A stretch of DNA of 55,615 bases. It comes from Methanobacteriota archaeon. GTDB taxonomy: Archaea > Undinarchaeota > Undinarchaeia > Undinarchaeales > Undinarchaeaceae. The stretch is from assembly GCA_002687935.1 (NCBI GenBank), contig NZBN01000010.1, positions 1-55,615 on the forward strand, in the 5' to 3' direction. The notes beneath the pieces were generated by a model. It was not told the origin of the DNA and searched no databases. It was given only the letters and a program-made list of their open reading frames with translations. Positions 45,018 to 53,923 of this stretch are shown here, in pieces. The stretch's first letter is position 1. Each line of letters starts with the position of its first letter. A program made the position numbers and the translations under genes.

Positions 45018-45101
45018 CGCCGAGGGCAGGATTTGAACCTGCATATCCAAAAGGAAACTGGTTTTCAAGACCAGCGCAATACCAGATTATGCGACCTCGG
45101 C
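45018..45101 (-). tRNA. tRNA-Ser (TGA), class II with long variable arm
   Basis: GCCGAGG/CCTCGGC acceptor; CTGGT-CTTGAAA-ACCAG anticodon arm; GGTTCAAATCC T-arm. Confidence 0.93.
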
Positions 45102-45113
45102 GAGCTTATGCGA

Positions 45114-45162
45114 GCCGAGGGTTATGCAGTATCCAATTGCATTGTCTGCATCTGACCTCGGC
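45114..45162. repeat. Hairpin element A with tRNA-Ser acceptor-stem termini
   Basis: GCCGAGG-GTT-ATGCAG...CTGCAT-CTGA-CCTCGGC nested stems. Confidence 0.65.
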
Positions 45163-45183
45163 ATTATTACCTATGTTCTCACT

Positions 45184-45231
45184 ACCGAGTTTACATAGTA
45201 ACCATTTTTAGGGTCTATGTCTGACCACGGT
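45184..45231. repeat. Hairpin element B, diverged copy of A
   Basis: ACCG-AG-TTT-ACATAG...CTATGT-CTGA-CCA-CGGT; same internal loop, different stem sequence. Confidence 0.6.
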
Positions 45232-45309
45232 AGAACTAAAAAGTACTGATTTTCTCTCCTATTAAACTTTTTGTGAAGCTATAAATGTCATAGTACTCTA
45301 TTCTTTATT

Positions 45310-45684
45310 ATGGGTATTTTAAGGCGCAGGCGTCCTCCGGAAGCCGTGGAAACGGTGACTGCAACTTTTGTGTTTACTCTGGGTAATGACTTGGCAAAAG
45401 TTTTTTTCAAACCAGATCACAAAGAATTTCTTATAACCTCAGGTTCTCAGAAGCAGTATATACGTCTTGAAACAGAATCTCGTAAAAGCCTGGAGCCTCA
45501 AACCGAATACCTCCTCCAGCTTCCAAAAGGGGAGGAATGTGAATTTTTAGAGCCTGGAAGTGATCCTAGACTTGTTGTTATTTTTGATGGTGAGCGTTTA
45601 GAGAGAAAAGGGCGTTCAATACATGCTAAGCTTGGAAAAATCAAAAAAGACACAAGATTCGAGTTCAAACTTCTCTACGAGTAG
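45310..45684 (+). CDS. Conserved-looking beta-rich protein of unknown function (124 aa)
   Basis: Isolated ORF with upstream AT-rich promoter-like region; no family recognised. Confidence 0.5.
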   Translation: MGILRRRRPPEAVETVTATFVFTLGNDLAKVFFKPDHKEFLITSGSQKQYIRLETESRKSLEPQTEYLLQLPKGEECEFLEPGSDPRLVVIFDGERLERKGRSIHAKLGKIKKDTRFEFKLLYE

Positions 45685-45725
45685 AACTCTCAAGCTTTTT
45701 ATACTGGCTAATCAACTAATTTACT

Positions 45726-45998
45726 GGCACGGCTAGGCTGGGGAAGTAGTCCTACCTTGTAACCACAAATGGGCTTTATGGTGGAGCTGAGTGCCGGAGA
45801 AAGATTGGCGTTTTTGTAGCCGTCTTGGAATTTGGCGTCGAAGCCTCGTCCCTCGGGATTGGAGTTCCTGCCAAACGGGTCAGGTCCGGAAGGAAGCAGC
45901 CCTAACAGGTTCTGTTAATGCTCGCGGGGTCGCGGGGTGGAGTCCTTTTTCAAGGCTAGCGGCCGCAGGAGTGCCCGGCGATTTCCGGATGCCGTGCT
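45726..45998 (+). ncRNA. ffs: Archaeal 7S SRP RNA
   Basis: Helix 8 GGGTCAGGTCCGGAAGGAAGCAGCCCTAACAG; termini GCACGGC...GCCGTGC pair. Confidence 0.95.
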
Positions 45999-46000
45999 AC

Positions 46001-46915
46001 CTATTCTTTATTTGCGTTAGCCTTTAGTTCGCAGAACTTGCAAATTTTTCCTGATGTGTTTTGCCCGCATTTTTCACACTTTTTTAATGTATTTTTCTCT
46101 ATATTGATATCTGCCAGAATGCTTCTGAGATTTTCAGCACTGTTGTAAATTCCAAATTTAAATCCAGGATATTTATCCTCAATAAGATTTAGATGATCTC
46201 TGATATTCAGCCTGAAAGCATTTGCAACATTTGGGCATTCGTCTTCATGAATTTCATAACCTTTTAATATCGCGTAGAGTCCCACTTCCTTTTCAGGTAT
46301 ATTGCACAGGGGTTTTACTCTTGGTATGAACCCTTCTTTATTTGCAGTCTTTGGTCCGCTTCGTGCTATTCGTGGAAATTCACTCCTGGTGTAATTCATA
46401 AATATGCTCTGGGCTTCATCGTCAAGATTGTGCCCCGTCGCTATCTTGTCGGCTCCCATTTCTCTCGCACCGTCTTCAATCAATCTTCTTCTGAAAACAC
46501 CACAATATTCACAGGCTCTGCTTATGTCTGGTCTCTCCATTATTTTGTCAAGGGATTTTCCAACCCTGTCTTTATATGTAAGTATAGTGTAATCAACCCC
46601 AAGTTCCTTGTAAGTCTTTTCAGCGATTTCTATACTCTCAGGTCTGTAGCCCACAATTCCCTCGTCTATTGTTACCCCGACAATTTCGAGTCCCCTTTTG
46701 TTTGAGATATCGTGAAGTGCTCTGAGAGTTACTATAGAGTCCTTCCCCCCAGAAACAGCGACAGCCACGCGGTCACCTCTTTCAAAGAATTTGTTTTTGT
46801 TAATTGTTTTGCGTATTCTGTCCGTCGTCAGCCCAATAAAATGGTTCTTGCAAAGCCTTATATCTGAATACCTTAGGTGGGCAACCGCAGGGTTTTGGCA
46901 CTTGTCGCAGTTCAT
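46001..46915 (-). CDS. tRNA 2-thiolation enzyme of the TtuA/NcsA family
   Basis: Zinc fingers at both ends (CDKCQNPA; CEKCGQNTSGKICKFCE); SGGKDSIVTL PP-loop; ACEYCGVFRR. Confidence 0.93.
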   Translation of the reverse strand: MNCDKCQNPAVAHLRYSDIRLCKNHFIGLTTDRIRKTINKNKFFERGDRVAVAVSGGKDSIVTLRALHDISNKRGLEIVGVTIDEGIVGYRPESIEIAEKTYKELGVDYTILTYKDRVGKSLDKIMERPDISRACEYCGVFRRRLIEDGAREMGADKIATGHNLDDEAQSIFMNYTRSEFPRIARSGPKTANKEGFIPRVKPLCNIPEKEVGLYAILKGYEIHEDECPNVANAFRLNIRDHLNLIEDKYPGFKFGIYNSAENLRSILADINIEKNTLKKCEKCGQNTSGKICKFCELKANANKE

Positions 46916-47116
46916 TTATCCACCTGAAATAATTTTTATCAGTTCGAGCTCATCACCGTCTGACAGAGGCTCTTCACCTATTATAACTTCTTCAGCTCTC
47001 TTTATTATATAGGCCTCAGAACTTTCTCCTAGCTTCCTGAAAATCTCACTGGCGGTGGCTCCCTCTTCCAGTTCAATTGTTTTCTCTCCTTCTTTTCTAA
47101 GAATCTTTATTTTCAT
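46916..47116 (-). CDS. Ubiquitin-like sulfur carrier (ThiS/MoaD/SAMP family)
   Basis: 66 aa beta-grasp-like sequence ending ...IISGG-COOH; adjacent to NcsA/TtuA. Confidence 0.9.
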   Translation of the reverse strand: MKIKILRKEGEKTIELEEGATASEIFRKLGESSEAYIIKRAEEVIIGEEPLSDGDELELIKIISGG

Positions 47117-47631
47117 TTTCTCACTATATCCTTCCCTCGTTCGGACGGTTTTACAGAAATATTTGCATCTGGAAATTCTGTTTCCAGAGCTTCCCCACCA
47201 GAATAGCGGTCAAGAAACACTGCAAGAGCAGCTATTTCTGAATGTGGTTGTCCTGTCACCGCAATGTTGTAGTCTGCGATATCATAAACTTCTCCTGGGA
47301 CTTTCTGACCCCCTAGTATTATAAGAACGTTTTTCCCGTTCATTTCTGAAATAGTATTCTGAACTAATTCTCCGTACATGGTAAGGTGAACCTTTATTCC
47401 GTCAAATTCCTTCGCAAACTTCTTCCAGTTCTTTATGTATTCTGTTTCGAAGTTCCCGCCCCATCTCTCACTTATGTCATTTATACTATTTTCAAGAGTG
47501 TCATCTTTCTGACCGCTGTAATGCAGTTTGGAAGCTCCAAGAGCGCGCGCTACCAGACCTATATGCGTTGATACACGGGCATCCCTGTGTGCTCGGTGTC
47601 CGAGCCTCAGAACTTCAGCTTCCATAAACAA
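47113..47631 (-). CDS. trm56: tRNA (cytidine(56)-2'-O)-methyltransferase aTrm56
   Basis: EVLRLGHRAHRDARVSTHIGLVARALGA; ITGQPHSEIAALAVFLDR-type knot region. Confidence 0.93.
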   Translation of the reverse strand: MFMEAEVLRLGHRAHRDARVSTHIGLVARALGASKLHYSGQKDDTLENSINDISERWGGNFETEYIKNWKKFAKEFDGIKVHLTMYGELVQNTISEMNGKNVLIILGGQKVPGEVYDIADYNIAVTGQPHSEIAALAVFLDRYSGGEALETEFPDANISVKPSERGKDIVRK

Positions 47632-47663
47632 TATAAAAGCGTTGCAACACCTATTTAACGACT

Positions 47664-48128
47664 ATGGGTGATGAATTCGGACTTTTGATGGTTCCAAGGG
47701 AATCAGGTTCTATTTCCAGTTTTATGAAAGAGATTTCCAGCACAAATTTTGAGTCTCAGGTAGCCGGAACTCTCAAAAAAATGAAGATAAGTCCTGTTAA
47801 GATTTCACTCTCTGCCTATGACAAGGGCTCAGGTAAAAAGGGAACTGCTCTTGAAGGTTTTAAATTTATAAAATATGCGGTCAAGCTCCGTGGAAAGAGA
47901 AAGCGAATTTTCAGAACTGTTCCTTGGAAATCAGACTCTGAATTGACAATTCTTGTCGGAACTGGGGACAACAAAAGGGATGGCGTTATGCTATCCTGCA
48001 GACGCGGCAATATTTCTGATATGCGTCTAATCTTCGGAAGCATAGTTGACAGACTTGCTGAATTGATGGGCGGAGAAGGAGTTCTGCACTGGTCTCAGTC
48101 AACAAAGACAGGAAGCCTCGCGCAGTAG
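47664..48128 (+). CDS. Protein of unknown function (154 aa)
   Basis: Clean ORF divergent from trm56; no family recognised. Confidence 0.55.
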   Translation: MGDEFGLLMVPRESGSISSFMKEISSTNFESQVAGTLKKMKISPVKISLSAYDKGSGKKGTALEGFKFIKYAVKLRGKRKRIFRTVPWKSDSELTILVGTGDNKRDGVMLSCRRGNISDMRLIFGSIVDRLAELMGGEGVLHWSQSTKTGSLAQ

Positions 48129-48175
48129 ACAAGATATATTATTTAAGCAGATAGTTCATCATTATTGAGAGATAT

Positions 48176-48248
48176 AGCCCCGTGGTGTAGTGGTCAATCA
48201 TACGAGACTCTGAATCTCGTGACACTGGTTCGAATCCGGTCGGGGCTA
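48176..48248 (+). tRNA. tRNA-Gln (CTG)
   Basis: AGCCCCG/CGGGGCT acceptor; CGAGA-CTCTGAA-TCTCG anticodon arm; GTTCGAATC T-loop. Confidence 0.94.
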
Positions 48249-48285
48249 TCACAAGCCTTATATTAAGATATTTCATATTCCGTGT

Positions 48286-48888
48286 ATGGCAAACCACGAA
48301 CTTCCTAAACTCAATTATGCATATGATGCACTGGAACCCTTTATAGATGCACAGACTATGGAGATCCACCATTCCAAACATCATCAGGCTTATGTAAATA
48401 ATCTTAACAAAGCTCTTGACGACCAGGACGAGCTTACAAAACTGTCGCCGTCTGAACTTCTAAAAGATTTGTCAACCATTCCAGATGATATAAAACAAAA
48501 AATTATTAATCACAGTGGGGGTCACGTCAATCATTCGATGTTTTGGACACTGCTTGAAAAGGATGTAGAAATTCCGGAACCTTTTATGGAAGCTCTTAAG
48601 AATGATTTTGGAAGTTTCGATGCATTCAAAGAAGAGTTCACAAAGGCGGCCAGTACTGTATTCGGCTCAGGCTGGGCTTGGCTCGTTCTTGATTCAGGAA
48701 AGCTCAGTATTACAAGCAGTTCAAATCAGGACAGTCCTATAAGTCAGGGTCTAAAACCCGTTCTCACAATTGATGTCTGGGAGCACGCATATTATCTGAA
48801 GTACCAAAACAGGCGCGCGGATTATATTGACGCATTCTTCAATGTCATAAACTGGGAACAGGTTCACAATAATTTCAAATCTGACTAA
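48286..48888 (+). CDS. Superoxide dismutase, Fe/Mn family
   Basis: ELPKLNYAYDALEP..., HHSKHHQAYVNNLN, GSGWAWLV, DVWEHAYYLKYQNRRADYIDAF. Confidence 0.96.
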   Translation: MANHELPKLNYAYDALEPFIDAQTMEIHHSKHHQAYVNNLNKALDDQDELTKLSPSELLKDLSTIPDDIKQKIINHSGGHVNHSMFWTLLEKDVEIPEPFMEALKNDFGSFDAFKEEFTKAASTVFGSGWAWLVLDSGKLSITSSSNQDSPISQGLKPVLTIDVWEHAYYLKYQNRRADYIDAFFNVINWEQVHNNFKSD

Positions 48889-48941
48889 GTTTCTAAATTC
48901 CTTCAAGAGCATTTGTACCGACAGACCTTTTCCATACTTAT

Positions 48942-49220
48942 ATGGGTCCGACACTTCTCGGAATTGCTGTAACTTTCCTGGTCGCAACGGTTATAGAAGT
49001 CTGTTCTGAGGGAAGCTCCCCACTCGCATTTGAAATATACAATCAGACTGGAGCTTTCGGAAACTCCTTTGTCTTCCTTATGGCCGGCGTGGCAACAGAC
49101 TATACTGAAATAGGATTAATCTGGTCAAACATCGGAAAACGCGCTGCACTTTGGCTACCGGTAATAACTGTGCCACAAATTATGTTGCTTGGTTATTTCT
49201 TTAATTTGTTTCTGCTTTAA
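48942..49220 (+). CDS. C-terminal half of a DUF318/YraQ-like permease as a stand-alone 92-aa ORF (fragment or half-protein)
   Basis: LLGIAVTFLVATVIEVCSEGSSPLAFEIYNQTGAFGNSFVFLMAGVATDYTEIGLIWSNIG resembles the permease C-terminal region. Confidence 0.6.
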   Translation: MGPTLLGIAVTFLVATVIEVCSEGSSPLAFEIYNQTGAFGNSFVFLMAGVATDYTEIGLIWSNIGKRAALWLPVITVPQIMLLGYFFNLFLL

Positions 49221-49230
49221 TATTAGTGCA

Positions 49231-50415
49231 TCATATCTCTAAAAGAATCGTCTTTGCTGTTTTCGAAACCTTCTTGATATTTTCTGAGGAAGTATAAACT
49301 CCCACGTTCCAGTACTTCCACTGCGCCTCATGAAGCGCTTTTACAAGCGGTGAGAATTTTTCAAGCTTCTTGAGCTTTCCTGAGTCTGATATTAAAGTTT
49401 TAACTTCCTTCTTATATTGAGGGTGAGGAACTTCCAGAAGTACAGTGTTTCTTTCCAGTCCACACTCTTCTGTAATTTCTGCTTCAAGCTTCTTGAGACT
49501 TCTTATGTCAGATTTTAAACTCATAACTTTCTCAAAATTTTCTCCCAATTCTTCTTTTGAAAGGTTCAATGCAGTTTTGTGCAGGTCTCTCCGTTCTATG
49601 CTGTCCAAAAGATTTTCCCCTTCCCCTCCATGGGACCGTATATTCTGGAATACTTCGGCGTCATCCATAGCAAATAACTCATCAATCGTAAATGCCTTTT
49701 CCTGAATGCACTCTATCAGCGCATTCGTAAACATCGCGTCTGCTATTCTGGAAGTTTTGTGGCTGTAAACTGCCGGATACATAAGATAACGTGCTATTAG
49801 CATAGATTCAACTGCCGAGAGGCCTCCACTTTCAATAATGAGTCCTTTCTTATTCATCATAAGTTTCAGGAGCAGATGGTCAAGGTCCACAATTCCGTAG
49901 GCTGCTCCGGTATAATATGAATCTCGCATAAGGTAATCCATCCTGTCCGCGTCTATATCACCTGATACAATGTCACTGTTCGGTCTTTTCCGTCCTGTTG
50001 CAATTTTTGCTATTTCATCAGGATTGTGGTCGGCTTCTTCTAAAGCGTCGGAAACTGCAGATTTTCGTATTATTTTGTTTGTATATATCTCATGTGTCGT
50101 TTTCTTAAAAAAATTAGATGCAATTTCTGAACTGTGCGAGTAAGGTCCATGTCCAACATCGTGCAGAAGCGCCGCAAGTTTTACTTTTTCTATTTCTTTC
50201 TTTTCCAATCCAACTGCTGTTGCTATTTTACCTGCGACATGGAAAGCCCCGAGTGAGTGTTCAAATCTGCTATGGGTTGCCGAGGGATAAACAAAATAGA
50301 CAAATCCAAGTTGCCGGACTCTCCGAAGCCTTTGCATCTCTGGTGCATCCAGAACTCTGAGCTCCTCTTCTGAAATTGTAAGATTCCCGTGTATGGGGTC
50401 ACGTATTATTTTCAT
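49231..50415 (-). CDS. HD-domain phosphohydrolase (dNTPase/SAMHD1-like)
   Basis: IIRDPIHGNLTI, MQRLRRVRQLGFVYFVYPSATHSRFEHSLGA, LHDVGHGPYSH. Confidence 0.93.
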   Translation of the reverse strand: MKIIRDPIHGNLTISEEELRVLDAPEMQRLRRVRQLGFVYFVYPSATHSRFEHSLGAFHVAGKIATAVGLEKKEIEKVKLAALLHDVGHGPYSHSSEIASNFFKKTTHEIYTNKIIRKSAVSDALEEADHNPDEIAKIATGRKRPNSDIVSGDIDADRMDYLMRDSYYTGAAYGIVDLDHLLLKLMMNKKGLIIESGGLSAVESMLIARYLMYPAVYSHKTSRIADAMFTNALIECIQEKAFTIDELFAMDDAEVFQNIRSHGGEGENLLDSIERRDLHKTALNLSKEELGENFEKVMSLKSDIRSLKKLEAEITEECGLERNTVLLEVPHPQYKKEVKTLISDSGKLKKLEKFSPLVKALHEAQWKYWNVGVYTSSENIKKVSKTAKTILLEI

Positions 50416-50488
50416 ATATTATCTTGGCTTGTCTATGTTATATATTCTCAGAAACCTTTAAATAAAAAGCCCACGAGTTAAAAACAAC

Positions 50489-51175
50489 ATGGCAGATAAG
50501 ATTTCAAAAGGAGATTTCATAAAGGTAGATTATACTGGCTCAGAGAAAGAGGGCGGCAGAGTTTTTGATACTACGGATGAGGCCCTTGCAAAGAAGGAAA
50601 ATATCTACAATGAAAATTCAAAATTTGGCACTATAACTCTTGTAGTCGGAGCTGGACATGTTCTTCCTGGTCTTGACAAGGAGCTCACAAGTCTAAGCGT
50701 CGGTGACAAGAAAAAAATCACAATAAGCAAAGAAGATGCATTCGGTTCGAAGGATTCTGACTTGATAAAACTGGTTCCTCGAAGTGTATTTAAAAGAAGT
50801 AGAATGAACCCTGTTCCTGGACTTCCTGTGGAAGTTGGAGGGCGGCAGGGAATAGTTAAAACTGTAAGTGGCGGAAGAATAAATGTTGATTTCAATCATC
50901 CTCTGGCAGGAAAAGAACTTGAGTATGAAATTGAAGTAAAAGGAAAAGTAACAGACCAGAAGGAACAGGTCCTGTCTTTCTTTTATCTTCATCTTCCGAA
51001 GCTGGATTTGAAGGATATTGACATAAAAATTAGCTCAGGAAATGCAGAAATTAGGACGCCAAATGACGAAAACACCAGAAGATATATAAGTATGGTTAAG
51101 CCTATAATATCAAGAGATGTATTGAACTACATCAGTGAGATAAAGAAAGTTACTTTCATTGATGTGTTTGAATAA
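50489..51175 (+). CDS. FKBP-type peptidyl-prolyl cis-trans isomerase (SlyD-like)
   Basis: GDFIKVDYTGS...GRVFDTT...LDKELTSLSVGDKKKITISKEDAFG. Confidence 0.92.
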   Translation: MADKISKGDFIKVDYTGSEKEGGRVFDTTDEALAKKENIYNENSKFGTITLVVGAGHVLPGLDKELTSLSVGDKKKITISKEDAFGSKDSDLIKLVPRSVFKRSRMNPVPGLPVEVGGRQGIVKTVSGGRINVDFNHPLAGKELEYEIEVKGKVTDQKEQVLSFFYLHLPKLDLKDIDIKISSGNAEIRTPNDENTRRYISMVKPIISRDVLNYISEIKKVTFIDVFE

Positions 51176-51194
51176 TCTATCGTGGGAGAAGTAA

Positions 51195-52295
51195 ATGGAT
51201 TCTACAACTGAAAACAAGGCCGAAGGCAACGGCAACGTATATACTCTATCTTCAGACTCAGGTCTTGAAGAAGTGGTTCAGGCAAAGAAGACTGCAATCA
51301 AAGTTCTTGGAGCTGGCGGAGCCGGAAATAACACAATAAACAGACTTATGGAGGTTGGCATTGACGGTGCAGAGTGCATAGCCGTCAACACAGATGCCCA
51401 GGACCTTCTGTACACAGAAGCTGACCAGAAAGTTCTTATCGGAAAGGACGTTACTGGCGGTCTCGGGGCTGGAAGCAACCCTGACCTTGGAATGGAAGCT
51501 GCCAAGGAAGATGAAAAAGAGCTTAAGGAGCTAATCAAGGGCTCAGATCTTGTATTTGTTACTTGCGGACTCGGTGGAGGAACAGGAACTGGTTCTTTGC
51601 CCGTCCTTTCAGAGTTTGCAAAGAAGGAAAAAGCTCTGACTATTGGAATTGTTACAATGCCCTTCAGTATTGAAGGAGCGGTTCGCTGGGAAAACGCTCA
51701 GGCAGGTCTCAAGCAACTCAGAGAACACACAGATACAGTAATTGTTATACCAAATGACAAGCTTTTGGAAATTGTCCCTGAGCTTCCACTTAATGCAGCT
51801 TTCAAGGTTGCTGATGAAGTTCTTGTAAACGCAGTTAAAGGTATCACTGAACTTGTCACTAAAGAAGGTTTGGTTAACCTGGACTTCGCTGACATAAGAA
51901 CTATTATGCGTGATGGCGGAACAGCAATGATTGGACTAGGGGAGTCTGATACTGATGACAGAGCCCGCGATGCAGTCGAGAAAGCACTGTCAAATCCACT
52001 ACTTGATGTAGATATAACTGGCGCAACTGGAGCATTGATAAATGTAATCGGTGATCCGGATATGTCTCTACAGGATGCAAGAATTGTTATGGAGACAGTT
52101 TCAGACAAACTTGACCCCAATGCAAAGATAATTTGGGGTTCCAGAATAGATCCTGACTTCCAAAACACTCTGCGGGCAATGCTGGTAATAACTGGTCTTA
52201 AGCCACAACAGCAGGTTCTTGGACCAGAAACTTCTGAAGAGAAGAAGGTATACAAATCCAAGATGGAAAAGGAATACGGCATTGAGTTCCTCTGA
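51195..52295 (+). CDS. ftsZ: Cell division protein FtsZ
   Basis: [28 protein letters not shown] tubulin signature. Confidence 0.97.
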   Translation: MDSTTENKAEGNGNVYTLSSDSGLEEVVQAKKTAIKVLGAGGAGNNTINRLMEVGIDGAECIAVNTDAQDLLYTEADQKVLIGKDVTGGLGAGSNPDLGMEAAKEDEKELKELIKGSDLVFVTCGLGGGTGTGSLPVLSEFAKKEKALTIGIVTMPFSIEGAVRWENAQAGLKQLREHTDTVIVIPNDKLLEIVPELPLNAAFKVADEVLVNAVKGITELVTKEGLVNLDFADIRTIMRDGGTAMIGLGESDTDDRARDAVEKALSNPLLDVDITGATGALINVIGDPDMSLQDARIVMETVSDKLDPNAKIIWGSRIDPDFQNTLRAMLVITGLKPQQQVLGPETSEEKKVYKSKMEKEYGIEFL

Positions 52296-52459
52296 TGGGA
52301 AAACTGAACGATAAATTTCAACAGTATGTCCGTATAATGAGAATTGCTAAGAAACCCGGTGGCCACGAATTCAAAACAATTTTGAAGGTCACAGGCTTGG
52401 GAATTTTTCTAATAGGATTTTTGGGCTTCATAATAAAGCTCATTGCTCGTCTCTTTTGA
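52295..52459 (+). CDS. secE: Preprotein translocase subunit SecE (54 aa)
   Basis: [59 protein letters not shown] overlap with ftsZ; not in ORF track. Confidence 0.93.
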   Translation: MGKLNDKFQQYVRIMRIAKKPGGHEFKTILKVTGLGIFLIGFLGFIIKLIARLF

Positions 52460-52539
52460 AGGTTAAATATATATACGGGCTACCAGATAAGAGACAAGAC
52501 TTATTTTGTCTATCAACTTAATGGAGTCTTTACAGTAAA

Positions 52540-53064
52540 ATGGGAATCTACGCTATAAGAACTACAGCGAATAAGGAGAAAAACGTAGCCAGTAAGCTAG
52601 CTGACCGCGTTGAGAAAGAAGGCTACAATATAGCTTCTATAATAGTTTCCGGTCTGAAGAGTTATATCCTTGTTGAAGGAGATAGAGCAGATATTGACAA
52701 GGCATATCGTGGCGTCGCTCATGCCAGAGGTCTAGTTTCTGGAGAGTCAAGTCTTGATGAGATACAGCACTTCCTCAAGCCAAAACTGGCTGTTACAAAC
52801 CTTGTTGAAGGTTACATCGTTGAAGTTATCAGCGGTCCGTTCAAAGGAGAGAAGGCAAGAATAACAAGAATTGATACAACAAAGAATGAAATAACAATTG
52901 AGTTGCTCGAGGCAACTATTGCTATTCCAATAACAGTTCCTGCAGAATCTGTAAGGGTTCTTGAAAAGGTAGAGTCAGAAGGCTCGGCAGAAGCAGCATT
53001 AGAAGTAAAAGAAGAAAACAAAGAAGGAAGTTCCTCTGGAGGAGACTTCCCGGTACCAGGATAA
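52540..53064 (+). CDS. spt5: Transcription elongation factor Spt5 (NusG N-domain + KOW)
   Basis: IYAIRTTANKEKNVASKLADRVEKEGYNIASI; EVISGPFKGEKARITRID. Confidence 0.95.
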   Translation: MGIYAIRTTANKEKNVASKLADRVEKEGYNIASIIVSGLKSYILVEGDRADIDKAYRGVAHARGLVSGESSLDEIQHFLKPKLAVTNLVEGYIVEVISGPFKGEKARITRIDTTKNEITIELLEATIAIPITVPAESVRVLEKVESEGSAEAALEVKEENKEGSSSGGDFPVPG

Positions 53065-53065
53065 T

Positions 53066-53857
53066 ATGGCAGATCAGATAAAGACTTTGGTGACAGGCGG
53101 ACAGGCAAGTGCCGGCCCACCTCTGGGTCCAGCTCTTGGGCCACTTGGAGTTCCAGTTAATCAGGTTGTTGAAAAAATAAATGAGGCTACAAAGGATTTC
53201 GCCGGTATGCGAGTTCCTGTTGTTGTAAAGGTTGATCCAAAAACTCGAGCTTTCGAAATTGAAGTTGGCAGCCCTCCTGTTTCTGCTCTTATTAAAAAAG
53301 AAATGAATCTCGAGAAGGGCTCCAGTTCTCCAACTACTGAGAAAGTGGCAGATATGGTTATTGAGCAGGCAATTAAGATTGCAATAATGAAGGAAGACTC
53401 TCTTATGGCAGGTTCAAGAAAGGCTGGAGTAAAAACTGTTATAGGAACTTGCCAGGCGATGGGAATATTAGTCCAGGGAAAACCAGCTCCTGAAACTCTT
53501 AAGGATATTGATGAAGGAATGTATGATGAAAAGATTGAATCTGGGAAGACAGAGCTTTCCGAAGCAGAATTACAGAAGATTGAGGAAGATAAGATAAGAC
53601 TTGCAGAAGAAGCTGAACAAATGCGCGAAGAGAACGAAGCAAAAGCTAAGGAGCTAATTGGCGCACTCAAGGGTAAACCTGATGATGAAGTAAGGGACGC
53701 ACTCAAGGAAGCAGGAATTCCAAGCAACATCATACTAGGGCTCTTGCCAAAGGCAGAGGAACCAGCCGAAGGTGAAGAGGGCGCTGAGGGCGCAGAAGGC
53801 GACGAAGGCGCATCTAAGGAAGAAGGCGACGAAGAAAAGAAAGATGGAGATAAGTAA
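53066..53857 (+). CDS. rpl11: 50S ribosomal protein L11 with acidic C-terminal extension
   Basis: TGGQASAGPPLGPALGPLGVPVNQVV. Confidence 0.96.
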   Translation: MADQIKTLVTGGQASAGPPLGPALGPLGVPVNQVVEKINEATKDFAGMRVPVVVKVDPKTRAFEIEVGSPPVSALIKKEMNLEKGSSSPTTEKVADMVIEQAIKIAIMKEDSLMAGSRKAGVKTVIGTCQAMGILVQGKPAPETLKDIDEGMYDEKIESGKTELSEAELQKIEEDKIRLAEEAEQMREENEAKAKELIGALKGKPDDEVRDALKEAGIPSNIILGLLPKAEEPAEGEEGAEGAEGDEGASKEEGDEEKKDGDK

Positions 53858-53901
53858 GCTTTAAATAAGGCGTCTCTCATAGTCTAAACTCATCCGACAT
53901 A

Positions 53902-53920
53902 CTACCATTGGGTAGGAGGG
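53902..53920 (+). promoter_or_regulatory. Hairpin abutting the Shine-Dalgarno sequence of rpl1 (candidate translational control site)
   Basis: CTACC-attg-GGTAG followed by GAGGG, ATG at 53924. Confidence 0.35.
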
Positions 53921-53923
53921 TAT

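Noticed and set aside
45791-46027. 78-aa ORF in the ORF track
   Set aside because: Lies inside the SRP RNA; no protein features.
51278-52366. Large minus ORFs opposite ftsZ
   Set aside because: Antisense shadows of ftsZ; Ser/Pro-rich composition and no homology signal.
53161-53880. 239-aa minus ORF opposite rpl11
   Set aside because: Ser/Pro-rich antisense shadow of an acidic coding sequence.
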